Source: Fimbriiglobus ruber
GTDB taxonomy: Bacteria > Planctomycetota > Planctomycetia > Gemmatales > Gemmataceae
Assembly (NCBI RefSeq): GCF_002197845.1
Contig: NZ_NIDE01000010.1
Location: 1-64,000, forward strand
Reading direction: 5' to 3'
DNA length: 64,000 bases
The notes under the pieces were generated by a model, which had not been told where the DNA came from, ran no database searches, and saw nothing but the letters and a program-made list of their open reading frames with translations. The position numbers were made by a program, and so were the translations under genes. Below, in pieces: positions 39,521-49,568 of the stretch; within the stretch, counting starts at the first letter, position 1; every line of letters begins with the position of its first letter.

Positions 39521-40555
39521 TCACCATACACCCGTGTTCGGGCTCGCCGCCAGTCCGCGCTGAACGCCTTCGTAGATCGCCCCGTCCTCAGCGAACACCT
39601 TCTTCCCCACCGCGACGACGGCCGGTCGCAGACAATGGGCCAGCGCCCACGCGAGCGGGTTCCGACGCCGCCCACGCAGCGTGTACACGATGGACCGATA
39701 ACGGCAGGCGGTCGGGGAGATGGGAAATACGCACATCATCATTCGGTGGATGTCGAGAGAGGCGAACGTGACGTGCGGGTGCCGGACGTGGTGCCAGTAC
39801 TCGTTGGTCACCGGTACCCCGAGTTGGCGGACCGCCCACGACAGCCGGCGGTTGAGCCAGTCGTCCGGGGCCATTGTGCGGAACGTCGAATACTGTGGGT
39901 CCAGCACGTGCCAGGAATTCGACTCCTCCGGATACTCCTTGAACGTCTTCGGGTGAACCTGCGGAATGTGGTATGACTCCAGCGAGTTTTCCAGCACCAC
40001 CTTCCAGTTGCATGGGAAGTCTTGCTCCCACGTGGTCGCGTACCGGTAATCCCCGCCGAACCCGGCCGACCAGGTCTCCCACAACGGGCCGAGCCACTCG
40101 CGGAGTGACATCCCGTTGTCACTGAAATTGACGAACACGAGTTCCCCGCACGTCTCCAGCCGGAACCGCCGCAGACACGCGTTCTCGCGGTCCCAGGGGC
40201 GGAACGCCCGCGCGTCGGGGATCTTGCCGGTCCGACCCTCTTGATCGAATTCCCACCCGTGATACTGGCACTTCAGTCGCTCACTGTTCGCCTTCGGTTT
40301 GTCAATCAGGCGGCTGTGTCGGTGCGGGCACACGTTCAGGAACGCACGGAGTTCGCCGTCGAAATTCCGAATGAGGATCGGCGTTTCTAACAGGTCGAAG
40401 GTAAGAATGTCGCCGGGCTTCGCGATGTCGCGGGTCGTCGCCAGCGGGTGCCAAGTGGAATCGAACAGGTGCCGGAGTTCCGTCCGGTACTGACGTTCCG
40501 ACATGTATTGGTCCGGGCGCAGCAGGTGCCGCAGTTGCGTTTGGTTGATGAACAT
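39521..40555 (-). CDS. Rieske non-haem iron oxygenase, alpha-subunit type
   Basis: This 344-aa ring-hydroxylating-dioxygenase-like protein has the Rieske centre ligands CPHRHSRL (about residue 76) and CQYHGWEFD (about 96). The mononuclear iron site is NSLESYHIPQVHP, with two His and a later Asp expected. It would insert oxygen into an unknown substrate with electrons from a separate reductase, which is not visible here. The C-terminus ends abruptly at SPNTGVW, where relatives usually continue for some 15-20 residues, and the downstream side borders IS debris; it may be slightly truncated. It lies 71 nt after the S49 peptidase gene on the same strand, divergent from the lipid-synthase operon. 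It might modify that product (inference). Confidence 0.85.
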   Translation of the reverse strand: MFINQTQLRHLLRPDQYMSERQYRTELRHLFDSTWHPLATTRDIAKPGDILTFDLLETPILIRNFDGELRAFLNVCPHRHSRLIDKPKANSERLKCQYHGWEFDQEGRTGKIPDARAFRPWDRENACLRRFRLETCGELVFVNFSDNGMSLREWLGPLWETWSAGFGGDYRYATTWEQDFPCNWKVVLENSLESYHIPQVHPKTFKEYPEESNSWHVLDPQYSTFRTMAPDDWLNRRLSWAVRQLGVPVTNEYWHHVRHPHVTFASLDIHRMMMCVFPISPTACRYRSIVYTLRGRRRNPLAWALAHCLRPAVVAVGKKVFAEDGAIYEGVQRGLAASPNTGVW

Positions 40556-40626
40556 CTTCGGCCGCCGTATCGGATTGCGAAGTCTGCCTCCTAATTAAGC
40601 GCAATCGAGCGACACATTGCCGCAAA

Positions 40627-41682
40627 TTACTTGCCGCCGAGTTTCTCCATCGTCAACTCGGGTTGCCATACCGACATAAACGTCGGCATCTTACTGCGTT
40701 CCAGTCCCGGCAAGTTCGGGAGCAAGCCGGCCCCCTGAAGGGGGACGTTGGCCGTTACCGCGTACACGGAGTTAGCCGGATCGTTGGCCCGGCGATAGAG
40801 GACGACGGCCGGGCGGCCGGTCGTGTTGGGGCACCCGAGTTGCGCCGCGTGTTGGATCGCTTCATCCAGATCGCCGACCTGGTCCACGAGTCCGTGGGAG
40901 GTGGCCTGGGAGCCAGTGAAAATGCGGCCGTCGAACATGGCTCCCGTCGCTTCATTCAACCTGGGGCGCGAGCGCAAGATGTCTATTCGGAGTTGCTTGT
41001 GGAACTCGTCCGCCATCGACTGGAGGAGTTCTTTTTCCGCCGCCTTGAGTGGACGAGCCGAAGACCCAATGTCCGTGAGTTCCCCCGCCTTGATGGGTTG
41101 TGGGAGGACGTTGAACTGGGCCATCAAATCCTGGAGGTTGAACAAATTGAGAATCACGCCCACGCCACCAGTCACGGTCGCCGGGCCGGCGACAACGTGG
41201 TCGGCTGCCGAGGCCAGATAGTAGGCGCCACCGGTTGCTGTGTCGAGCAAACAGGCGACTACGGGCTTCCCGGATCGAGCCTTGAACCGCTCCAGATCCC
41301 GCCGCATGGCGACACACGCGGCCACCCCGCCGCCGGGGCTGTTGATTCGGAGTACGACGGACTTCACTCGGGGGTCGGCTTCGGTCGCATCGAGTTTCTC
41401 TCGGAACAGGGCGACAGGGTTCTCCCCGAGCGACATCGGGCCGGCGAATGGCGTGTTCAGAATCAGTCCGTCCACGTCCACGATGGCAACTTGTCCGGCG
41501 GCGTCACCCGTTCCAACCACCACCGCTCGAACTGGCCCCGCAACCGGACTGACCGGAGTGATGTCGGTCACTCGCGTGTCAATCGGGGCATCGAAGGCAA
41601 TCCGGTTTTGGGTATGAACCGTGAACCGCTCGCAGCCGGCTCCCGAGAGTAAGACTGCGAACACGATGAGCGTCCCGCGCAT
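40627..41682 (-). CDS. S49-family peptidase (SppA-like) lipoprotein
   Basis: This 351-aa protein has a lipoprotein signal (LIVFAVLLSGAGC, Cys17) and a ClpP/crotonase-fold SppA domain: VKSVVLRINSPGGGV, then LLDTATGGAYYLASAADHVV and TVTGGVGVI, with the general-base Lys region PIKAGELTDIGS. SppA enzymes degrade cleaved signal peptides in the membrane using a Ser-Lys dyad. At the nucleophile position (AASGGYY in Bacillus SppA) this protein has ATGGAYY, with Thr in place of Ser. It is either a Thr-variant or an inactive homologue. Start ATG 41682 follows AGGAG. It may be co-transcribed with the Rieske gene. Confidence 0.85.
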   Translation of the reverse strand: MRGTLIVFAVLLSGAGCERFTVHTQNRIAFDAPIDTRVTDITPVSPVAGPVRAVVVGTGDAAGQVAIVDVDGLILNTPFAGPMSLGENPVALFREKLDATEADPRVKSVVLRINSPGGGVAACVAMRRDLERFKARSGKPVVACLLDTATGGAYYLASAADHVVAGPATVTGGVGVILNLFNLQDLMAQFNVLPQPIKAGELTDIGSSARPLKAAEKELLQSMADEFHKQLRIDILRSRPRLNEATGAMFDGRIFTGSQATSHGLVDQVGDLDEAIQHAAQLGCPNTTGRPAVVLYRRANDPANSVYAVTANVPLQGAGLLPNLPGLERSKMPTFMSVWQPELTMEKLGGK

Positions 41683-42026
41683 GGTCGCTCCTGTAAATGC
41701 CGATTTACCCGAACTACCGATATTATCGGCATTTCCATTCCCCCTGAATTAACGTTCTTACCCGGCACGCCGTATGCTTCTTCCCCTCCCCGTCCCTGGA
41801 TATTACCGGGCTCTGCAGGCCCACCCGATGTCTTCATTGTTCCCCAGACACCCAAATTGCCAATTCGCCTTAGATTGACATTTTTGGGGCATGGATGTCC
41901 AGACGATGCGCTCAAGTCTTACGCCCTGGCCTGTGGCGGAATTCATCTGAATTTCGGGTCACAGAGGAGAGGCCAGTGGGCACCACCGGGACAGGAAGTC
42001 GGGAAGTCCGATGCGCGAGGGAAGTG
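41683..42026. other. Divergent intergenic region before the lipid operon
   Basis: Lies between the S49 start and the chosen synthase start, and is less G+C rich than its neighbours. It should hold promoters for both directions. A TTGACA at 41875-41880 is a possible -35 box on the plus strand, but I see no good -10 partner. An open frame from 41895 extends the synthase but its translation is not conserved-looking. Confidence 0.4.
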
Positions 42027-45000
42027 ATGGAACCGCGAGACCTCATCGTATTGACCCCGGCGAGTCACCTCGACCCCTCCCTCGCAATCGCGGCCTGCCG
42101 GGCTGGGGCGGTTGGGGTGTTAGACCTGGAATTCTTCTCCCTCCACTCAGTTAGAGTTCGAGAGGTGATCGATCGGCTCGCACGGTTTGGGGGTCGCGGG
42201 TTCGGAGTCCAGGTGTCTTCGGACGCGACTGAACTCCTCACGCTCCTACCAACCTGGCCGACGAAGCCGACCACAGTCATCCTCGCGGGGGCCGACCACC
42301 CCACACTCCCCGAAACGATCTCGCGGTTGCGCGAGGCGGGTATCGAGGTTCTGCGCGAGGCGACGAGCCTCGATGAATCGCGGCGCGCCCGCGAATTTGG
42401 CTCGAACGGGTTGATTTTGAAGGGACATGAGGCCGGCGGGCGAGTCGGCCCGGACACGTCGTTCGTTCTCATCCAGAAATGGCGGCGGGTCGCGGATCAG
42501 ACCGGTGTACAGATTCCCTTCTGGGTACGAGGCGGCGTCGGCCCCAATACCGCGGCGGCTTGCCTGGCCGCCGGTGCCCGTGGGGTCGTCCTCGATTCGC
42601 AGGTGTTGCTCGCTCGCGAATCTCCCTTGCCGGAGGACTTCCGCTCCCGGCTCGCGGGGCTCGACGGGAGCGAAACGTCGCTCTTCGGCGCCGGGTGTGG
42701 TGAGGTATATCGCGCGTATGACCGGCCCGATAACCCGGCCGCGGCGCAACTGGCCCGTGAGGAACAACGCCTCCAGTCCGCGGACCTGCCGGCGGACGCG
42801 AAACGGGACGCCTGGCGGGAAGCGGTTCGAAAGCTGGTGGCTGGTCCGCTGGGAGAGTGTGCGTGGCTGATGGGTCAAGACGTGGGGACGGCACCGGGCC
42901 TCGCCGCCCGCGGTGTCACCGTCGCCGGAATCGTTCAGGCCGTCTGCCAGCAGGCCAGGAAACAAGTCGAAGCCATGCGCCGCCTTCGCCCCGTCTCCGA
43001 GGGCGCGCCCCTCGCCAAGTCGCACGGGACACGCTACCCGATCCTCCAGGGACCGATGACGCGGGTGAGCGACACGGCGGCGTTCGCGACCGCCGTCTCG
43101 AACGGGGGCGCACTCCCCTTCCTCGCGCTTGCCCTGCTCCGAAAAACCGAAACGGAACAACTCCTGAAGGAGACGAAGGCCAGGCTCGGGAACAAACCCT
43201 GGGGCGTGGGCATTCTGGGCTTCGTGCCGAACGAGATCCGCAGCGAACAGTTCGAGGCAATTCGCACCCACAAGCCGCCATTCGCGCTGATTGCCGGTGG
43301 TCGCCCGGATCAGGCGAAGGAACTGGAATCGCAGGGTATCCCGACCTACCTCCACGTCCCGTCGCCTGGCCTCCTGCGCATGTTCTTGAAGGACGGCGCG
43401 CGGCGGTTCATCTTCGAGGGCCAGGAGTGCGGCGGTCACGTCGGCCCGCGGGCGAGTTTCGCCCTCTGGGAGACGGCGACCGAGATTCTGGCCGACCACC
43501 TGCGCACGAAACCGGGCGACGACCTGCACGTCGTCTTCGCCGGCGGCATCCACGACGGCCTCTCGGCGGGCATGGTCGCGGCGTTGAGCGCCGGGTTGGC
43601 CGAGAAGGGCGCGAAAGTGGGGGTGCTCCTCGGCACCGCATATCTCTTCACAAAAGAAGCCGTCGAGACCGGGGCCATCGCGAGTCGCTTCCAGCAGGAA
43701 GCCTTGAAGTGCAATGAGACCGTCCTTCTGGAAAGCGGGCCGGGGCACGCCATCCGCTGCATCCCGACGCCCTACGCCGACACCTTCGAGTCCGAGAAGG
43801 CGCGTCTTCTTGCCGATGGGAAACCGCCTCTCGAAATCGGGATTGCGCTGGAGCGGATGAACCTCGGGCGGCTGCGCGTCGCGAGCAAAGGTCTCGACCG
43901 CACGGCCGGCGGCGAGAATGGCACGGGTCTGTCGGCTCTCTCCGGTGACGAACAATTCCGCCGCGGCATGTACATGATCGGCCAGGTCGCCGGGTTGCGA
44001 GACGAAGTCACCACCATCGCCGAGTTACACGCGAACGTCTGTGGCGGTCTCCCGGCTCCAGGACCGGGCACGCAGGACTCAGGGCGCGAGACTCGCGCCT
44101 CGGAACCTCAAGAGCCGCCGCCTCCGGCGCCGTGCGACGTGGCGATCGTCGGCCTGTCGTGCTTTTACCCGAAGGCCACCAGCGTCTGGCGCTACTGGGA
44201 AAACATTCTCGCGAAGGTCAACGCGGTCATCGAAATTCCGCCGACTCACTGGGACTGGCGACCGTACTACGATCCCGACCCCCGCGCCCCGGACAAGATC
44301 ATCTCGAAGTGGGGCGGGTTCATGGACGACATCACGTTCGACCCGTTGACGTTCGGAATCACGCCGAAGTCGATCCCGAACATTGAGCCGCTGCAACTGC
44401 TCCTGCTCGAAGCCGTGCGTCAGGCGATCGGCGACGCGGGTTACCTCGACCGGCCGTTCAACCGCGAGCGCACCTGCGCGATTCTCGGCGTCGGGGGCGG
44501 CGGGATGCCGATGTCGATCGCCTACGGCTTCCGGGCGTGCATGCCGCTGCTCGACTCGATCCCGGGCCTGCCGATCAAGTCGGCCCAGATAGTGGAATCC
44601 GGCAAGGGAATGCTTCCTGAGTGGACCGAGGATTCTTTCCCGGGCATCCTGCTGAATGTCGCCGCCGGGCGGGTCGCGAACCGATTCGACTTGGGTGGTC
44701 CGAACATGGCGATCGACGCCGCGTGCGGGTCGTCCCTCGCGGCCCTTTACGCGGGTGTGCGCGAGCTGAACAACGGGACGAGCGACGTGGCCATTGTGAT
44801 GGGCGGCGACGCCGTCCAGACACCGTTCGCTTACGTCGCGTTTTCGAAAACCCACGCGCTGAGCCCGCAGGGGCGGTGTCGGCCTTTCGACGCGGCCGCC
44901 GACGGGATCGCGCTCGCGGAGGGTATCGGGGTCGCCGTCTTAAAGCGCCTCGCGGACGCCGAGCGCGACGGCGACCGGATTTACGCCGTCGTCCGGGGCG

Positions 45001-48000
45001 TCGGGTCGAGCAGCGACGGCCGCGACAAGGGTCTGACGGCGCCCCGGGCTGAGGGGCAACTCCGCGCCCTCCGCCGTGCATACGCACAGGCCCGCGTCTC
45101 ACCGGCGCAAGTCGGGCTGGTGGAAGCACACGGTACGGGAACGGTCGTCGGGGACCAAACGGAAGCCCGGGCGATCGGGCAACTCTTCAACGAGGCCGGC
45201 GGGCAGCCGCAGTCGTGCGCAATCGGCTCGGTCAAGTCGATGATCGGCCATAGCAAGTGTGCCGCCGGGCTCGCGGGTCTGATCAAAGCGGCGTTCGCCC
45301 TACACCACAAAATTCTCCCCCCGACACTGGCCGAGACGCCGAATCCGAAGGCGAATCTGGACGGTGGACCGCTCTACCTGAACACCGAACCGCGGCCGTG
45401 GGTCCACGGCTCAAATCACCCGCGGGCGGCCGGCGTCAGTGCGTTCGGGTTCGGCGGGACGAACTTCCACGCCGTGCTGGAAGAATACGCGGGCAACTAC
45501 CTGAATCGTCCGGCGACAGGGCTCCGCCACTGGCCCGCCGAATTATTCGTCTGGCGACGAACCGACACCGCCGGGTTGTTGACGGCTGTGAAGCAGTGTC
45601 GCGATGCCCTGGCAGCCGGGGCCACGCCCGCGCTGTCCGACCTCGCCGCTTCTATATGGAAGACGAGTCGCCGCGGGATCGGTCAGCCCACACTCGCGGT
45701 GGTTGCCGCATCACTCGAAGACCTGAAGGAGAAACTGGAAACGGCATTACAGGCCATTCCCAAAGCCGACAAGACGCTTGTCGACCCGCGAGGAATCTAC
45801 TTCACGGCGGAACCGACGGGTGCCGCGGGAAAGGTGGCGTTTCTGTTTCCGGGACAGGGTTCGCAGTACCCGGACATGCTCGCCCAGCAGTTCATGGCGT
45901 TTCCCGAATCGCGTGAAGTTCTCGACCGGGCCGAGCACGCCCTGGCGGATGACCTTGGGAAGCCGCTCGGGAAATTCATCTACCCGCCGTCGCCGTTTTC
46001 TCCCGATCAGGAAGCAATGAACCGGAAGGAACTCCGGCGAACGGAAGTCGCCCAGCCGGCTGTCGGGGCCGCGAGTCTCGGGATGTTCCACTTACTCGCG
46101 GCGCTCGGCGTCGAGCCCGATTATTTGGCCGGACACAGCTACGGCGAATACGCCGCGCTCGCCGCCGCCGGTGCCCTCGCCGAAGCAGATCTGATCCGCC
46201 TGTCGTACCAGCGCGGACGCGTGATCCGCGATGCGGCGGCGAATTCCCCGGGAGGCATGATCGCCGCGGATGGCACCCCGGAGGTCGTGGCGACTGCGAT
46301 GGGAGGCGTCACCGATGCCTGGGTCGCGAATCACAACTCGCCCCATCAGACCGTGATCGCCGGCACTGAACGGGGGTTGAAGGCCGCGGCCGAAAAGCTG
46401 CAAGCGGCTGGCATTCGCGCCCAGCGAATTCCCGTAGCCTGCGGGTTCCACTCGCCACTGATTGCTGGCGCAAAAGAACCGCTTGCCGCGGCTCTCGCGG
46501 GAGTTCAGTTTCAATCACCCCGCAAACCCGTGTACTCGAACACGACCGCCGCGCCGCATGCTTCCGACCCCGACGCGATTGCCCGGCAACTGGCCGAACA
46601 CCTCGTGTCGCCGGTCAGATTCGCCGACGAGATCGACGCGATGTACGAGGCCGGAGCAAGGGTGTTCGTGGAGGTCGGCCCGCAGGCCGTTCTCACCGGG
46701 CTCGCCTCGCAAATCCTTGCCGGCAAACCGCACCTCGCGGTCGCGTCCGACCAGAAGACCCGGCCCGGCCTGGTTCAACTTGCGCACCTGCTTGGGCAGT
46801 TGCTTGCGGCTGGCGTGTCGGCGAACCTCGACCGGCTGTTCCAGGGCCGCGGCGTCCAGGCGTTCGATCTCAGCAAGCTCGGCCCGGACACCGGGAAAGT
46901 GAAGCCGTCGCCGACCGCGTGGGTCATTAATGGCGTGCGTAGCCGGCCGGTGAACGGTCCCGAACCGCGGCTCCTGGGACAGGCGCTCCCCGACGTTCCG
47001 GCGGACAGCGTTCCGGAGTCGGTGGTCAAAAAGCCCGAGCCGGCGGTTGCTTCTCGAACGACTAACATCCGTCCTTCGCCTTCCGACGAGAGTACTCGCG
47101 TATCTAAATCAGTCCCAACCGCAGGCGGTACTCAGCAGCCATCACGCAACACCCCGAGTTCACCGAGAGCGATGATGAATAACCCCGAGTTGAGCTTGCC
47201 TGCCACGCCGTTGGCGAGCGATCAGCCGCACCCGGGCGGACCCGACGGAGCCGCCGCCGTCATGATGCGGTTCCAGGACGTGATGGCCCGCTTCCTCGAC
47301 ACCCAGCGGAGCGTGATGCTCAGCTTCCTCGGGTCGGGCGGGACACCGGTCTCCTCGACGAACGGTCATTCGGCCTACCCTCTGTACGCCTCCGGAAATG
47401 GAAACGGCAATGGAAATGGACGCGCCCAACCTGTTGCCCCACCTCCAATCACCAATCGCCTTGCGGGAACGGCTGATCCGGTTACGCGTCCGGCTTCGCC
47501 GCCCCCCCCGCCGGCGACCCGTGGGAAATCCACCCCCTCGCCGGTCGCTCAGCCCAAGGCGAATGGGAAGCATACTCCCGAAGCGAAACCGCCTGCCGAC
47601 GCCCTCACCCGCGAGGTTCTGCTGGCCCGTCTCCTTGATCTGGTGAGCGATCGGACAGGGTATCCCAAAGAATCGCTGAACGTCGACCTCGACCTCGAAG
47701 CGGACCTCGGCGTGGACTCGATCAAGCGAGTGGAAATTCTCGGGGCGATGGCGGAATCACTCGGCGAAGGGGCCGATCGGAAACAGCCCAACCTCGAAAT
47801 GGAGAAACTCTCCGTCATCAAAACCATCCGCGGCATCGTGGACTACGTCATCACCGCGCTGGGAGAGACTGCCCAACCGCCGTCCGCAGAGGGCTCGCCG
47901 AAGGTAGGTGCGAAACCGAGTCGTAACGGCGACCACCACCCCGGCGCCCGAGAGGGCGAGGTCCAACGGCTCGTCGTCCGGTTGGTCGACGCCCCTCCCC

Positions 48001-49568
48001 CGATTCGTCCCCGGTTCGTTCCGCCGAGCGGCACCATCCTTCTCACCGACGACCGGCGCGGCGTGGCCCATGAACTGGCCGACCGCCTCGCCGAACTGGA
48101 CGTAAAAACCGCGCTCGTGCGAATGACCGGGCCGGGCGAATCGGTCGCCGGGGATGCCTTCGCCGCCGACCTGACTGATCCGGCCGCAGCGGCCGAGTTG
48201 CTCGCCCGCGTCCGCGAGAAGTGCGGCCCCGTGGCCGGGCTGATTCACCTCCTGCCCCTTGCGGAGCCGCCGGAGAGCGAGTCTCCCGAAGAGCGCATTC
48301 GCCGGGAACTAAAGTCGCTTTACCTGCTCGCCCGCGGTCTCGAATCCGACATCCGTGAAGCCGGCAAGAGCGGAGGGGCCGTTCTGCTCGCCGTCACCGG
48401 CATGGGCGGCACGATGGGCTTCGGGGACAACTTGCCCGATGCGTTCTTCGCCGGGCACGGCGGCATCGCCGGTTTCACCAAATGCCTCGGGTACGAGTGG
48501 CCGGAGGTGACGGTGCGGGTCGTGGACGTGGACCGCGAAACCTCGGCGACACGCCTCGCGGAACTCCTCTTGTCGGAACTCGGCGATGCGGACGGACCGT
48601 TCGAGGTCGGCCGTACCAGCGACCGCCGCGTGACGTGGCGGGTCGATCCTGGCCCGCTCGCGAAGGACGCCCGCGCGGTCGAACTCGACACCGATTCGGT
48701 GGTGCTGATGACCGGCGGGGCGCGCGGCATCACGGCGAAAGTCGCCCTCGAACTTGCCTCGCGTTACAAGCCGAGGCTCGTGCTCGTCGGCAGTTCGCCC
48801 CTGCCGGCCGAAGAGCCCGCGGAGACCGCGGGACTCACTTCCGCGGCCGAGATCAAAGCCGCCCTGATGAGTCGCCAGCAGGGCGCGAAACCTGCCGCCA
48901 TCGAAGCCGCGTACAAGCGGTTACTCAAGGACCGCGAAATCCGCGCGAACCTCGACGCGATCCGGCGATCCGGCGGGAAGGTCGAATACCGTTCGGTCGA
49001 CGTGCGAGACCCGTCCGCGTTTGGGGCGCTGATCGACGAACTGAACGCCGCGGGCGGCATCGCGGGCGTGATCCACGGGGCCGGCGTGATCGAAGACAAG
49101 TTGCTCCGCGACAAGACGCCCGAGTCGTTCGACCGCGTGATCGACACGAAGGTCGGCAGTGCGCTGACACTGGCCCGCAAACTCGACCCCGTCAAGTTAA
49201 AGTTCTTCGCGCTATTCGCCTCGATCACGAGCCGGTACGGGAACCGCGGGCAGTCGGACTATGCGGCGGCCAACGAGGTCCTCAGCAAACTGGCCTGCGA
49301 CCTCGACCGAAAGTGGCCGGGCCGGGTGATGTCGATCGCGTGGGGGCCGTGGGCCGAGGTCGGGATGGTCGCCGACCTGGAAAAGCACCTCGTCGCCCGG
49401 GGGCTGAAATTGATCGAGCCGGCGATCGGGGCCGGCTTCGCGGTCGATGAAATCATCTACGGGGCGAAAGGCGAACCCGAAGTGCTTATTGCTGGCGGGA
49501 GCGAGCAGACTGCCCGGCCGACCCGTGCCGAGAAAGCCGGCAATAACATCACAGTGGTGGCGGAGTGA
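42027..49568 (+). CDS. PUFA/polyketide-synthase-like multienzyme: 2x NMO-KS-AT-ACP-KR
   Basis: This 2,513-aa iterative synthase starts at ATG 42027 (MEPRDLIVLTP); an open frame from 41895 is possible. Residues 1-260 and about 333-680 are two nitronate-monooxygenase/PfaD-like FMN barrels (GLILKGHEAGGRVGPDTSF; FIFEGQECGGHVGPRASF; LGTAYLFTKEAVETGA), which would serve as enoyl reductase. The KS (about 703-1150) has nucleophile Cys in DAACGSSLA, then EAHGTGT and GHSKCAAG. The AT (about 1270-1570) has FPGQGSQ and GHSYGEYAAL. A helical FLDTQRSVMLSFL segment and one ACP with DLGVDSIKR (about 1893) follow. A structural half-domain and a KR (about 2224 on, TGGARGI, SDYAAANE) complete it. No dehydratase is here; the next gene supplies one. 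Confidence 0.9.
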   Translation: MEPRDLIVLTPASHLDPSLAIAACRAGAVGVLDLEFFSLHSVRVREVIDRLARFGGRGFGVQVSSDATELLTLLPTWPTKPTTVILAGADHPTLPETISRLREAGIEVLREATSLDESRRAREFGSNGLILKGHEAGGRVGPDTSFVLIQKWRRVADQTGVQIPFWVRGGVGPNTAAACLAAGARGVVLDSQVLLARESPLPEDFRSRLAGLDGSETSLFGAGCGEVYRAYDRPDNPAAAQLAREEQRLQSADLPADAKRDAWREAVRKLVAGPLGECAWLMGQDVGTAPGLAARGVTVAGIVQAVCQQARKQVEAMRRLRPVSEGAPLAKSHGTRYPILQGPMTRVSDTAAFATAVSNGGALPFLALALLRKTETEQLLKETKARLGNKPWGVGILGFVPNEIRSEQFEAIRTHKPPFALIAGGRPDQAKELESQGIPTYLHVPSPGLLRMFLKDGARRFIFEGQECGGHVGPRASFALWETATEILADHLRTKPGDDLHVVFAGGIHDGLSAGMVAALSAGLAEKGAKVGVLLGTAYLFTKEAVETGAIASRFQQEALKCNETVLLESGPGHAIRCIPTPYADTFESEKARLLADGKPPLEIGIALERMNLGRLRVASKGLDRTAGGENGTGLSALSGDEQFRRGMYMIGQVAGLRDEVTTIAELHANVCGGLPAPGPGTQDSGRETRASEPQEPPPPAPCDVAIVGLSCFYPKATSVWRYWENILAKVNAVIEIPPTHWDWRPYYDPDPRAPDKIISKWGGFMDDITFDPLTFGITPKSIPNIEPLQLLLLEAVRQAIGDAGYLDRPFNRERTCAILGVGGGGMPMSIAYGFRACMPLLDSIPGLPIKSAQIVESGKGMLPEWTEDSFPGILLNVAAGRVANRFDLGGPNMAIDAACGSSLAALYAGVRELNNGTSDVAIVMGGDAVQTPFAYVAFSKTHALSPQGRCRPFDAAADGIALAEGIGVAVLKRLADAERDGDRIYAVVRGVGSSSDGRDKGLTAPRAEGQLRALRRAYAQARVSPAQVGLVEAHGTGTVVGDQTEARAIGQLFNEAGGQPQSCAIGSVKSMIGHSKCAAGLAGLIKAAFALHHKILPPTLAETPNPKANLDGGPLYLNTEPRPWVHGSNHPRAAGVSAFGFGGTNFHAVLEEYAGNYLNRPATGLRHWPAELFVWRRTDTAGLLTAVKQCRDALAAGATPALSDLAASIWKTSRRGIGQPTLAVVAASLEDLKEKLETALQAIPKADKTLVDPRGIYFTAEPTGAAGKVAFLFPGQGSQYPDMLAQQFMAFPESREVLDRAEHALADDLGKPLGKFIYPPSPFSPDQEAMNRKELRRTEVAQPAVGAASLGMFHLLAALGVEPDYLAGHSYGEYAALAAAGALAEADLIRLSYQRGRVIRDAAANSPGGMIAADGTPEVVATAMGGVTDAWVANHNSPHQTVIAGTERGLKAAAEKLQAAGIRAQRIPVACGFHSPLIAGAKEPLAAALAGVQFQSPRKPVYSNTTAAPHASDPDAIARQLAEHLVSPVRFADEIDAMYEAGARVFVEVGPQAVLTGLASQILAGKPHLAVASDQKTRPGLVQLAHLLGQLLAAGVSANLDRLFQGRGVQAFDLSKLGPDTGKVKPSPTAWVINGVRSRPVNGPEPRLLGQALPDVPADSVPESVVKKPEPAVASRTTNIRPSPSDESTRVSKSVPTAGGTQQPSRNTPSSPRAMMNNPELSLPATPLASDQPHPGGPDGAAAVMMRFQDVMARFLDTQRSVMLSFLGSGGTPVSSTNGHSAYPLYASGNGNGNGNGRAQPVAPPPITNRLAGTADPVTRPASPPPPPATRGKSTPSPVAQPKANGKHTPEAKPPADALTREVLLARLLDLVSDRTGYPKESLNVDLDLEADLGVDSIKRVEILGAMAESLGEGADRKQPNLEMEKLSVIKTIRGIVDYVITALGETAQPPSAEGSPKVGAKPSRNGDHHPGAREGEVQRLVVRLVDAPPPIRPRFVPPSGTILLTDDRRGVAHELADRLAELDVKTALVRMTGPGESVAGDAFAADLTDPAAAAELLARVREKCGPVAGLIHLLPLAEPPESESPEERIRRELKSLYLLARGLESDIREAGKSGGAVLLAVTGMGGTMGFGDNLPDAFFAGHGGIAGFTKCLGYEWPEVTVRVVDVDRETSATRLAELLLSELGDADGPFEVGRTSDRRVTWRVDPGPLAKDARAVELDTDSVVLMTGGARGITAKVALELASRYKPRLVLVGSSPLPAEEPAETAGLTSAAEIKAALMSRQQGAKPAAIEAAYKRLLKDREIRANLDAIRRSGGKVEYRSVDVRDPSAFGALIDELNAAGGIAGVIHGAGVIEDKLLRDKTPESFDRVIDTKVGSALTLARKLDPVKLKFFALFASITSRYGNRGQSDYAAANEVLSKLACDLDRKWPGRVMSIAWGPWAEVGMVADLEKHLVARGLKLIEPAIGAGFAVDEIIYGAKGEPEVLIAGGSEQTARPTRAEKAGNNITVVAE

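Noticed and set aside
41875-41903. Promoter for the lipid operon at TTGACA
   Set aside because: No acceptable -10 hexamer at the right spacing, so it is noted only within the intergenic entry.
42246-43955. Open frame of 569 codons antisense to the synthase
   Set aside because: Shadow of the NMO-like domains; no recognisable protein features.
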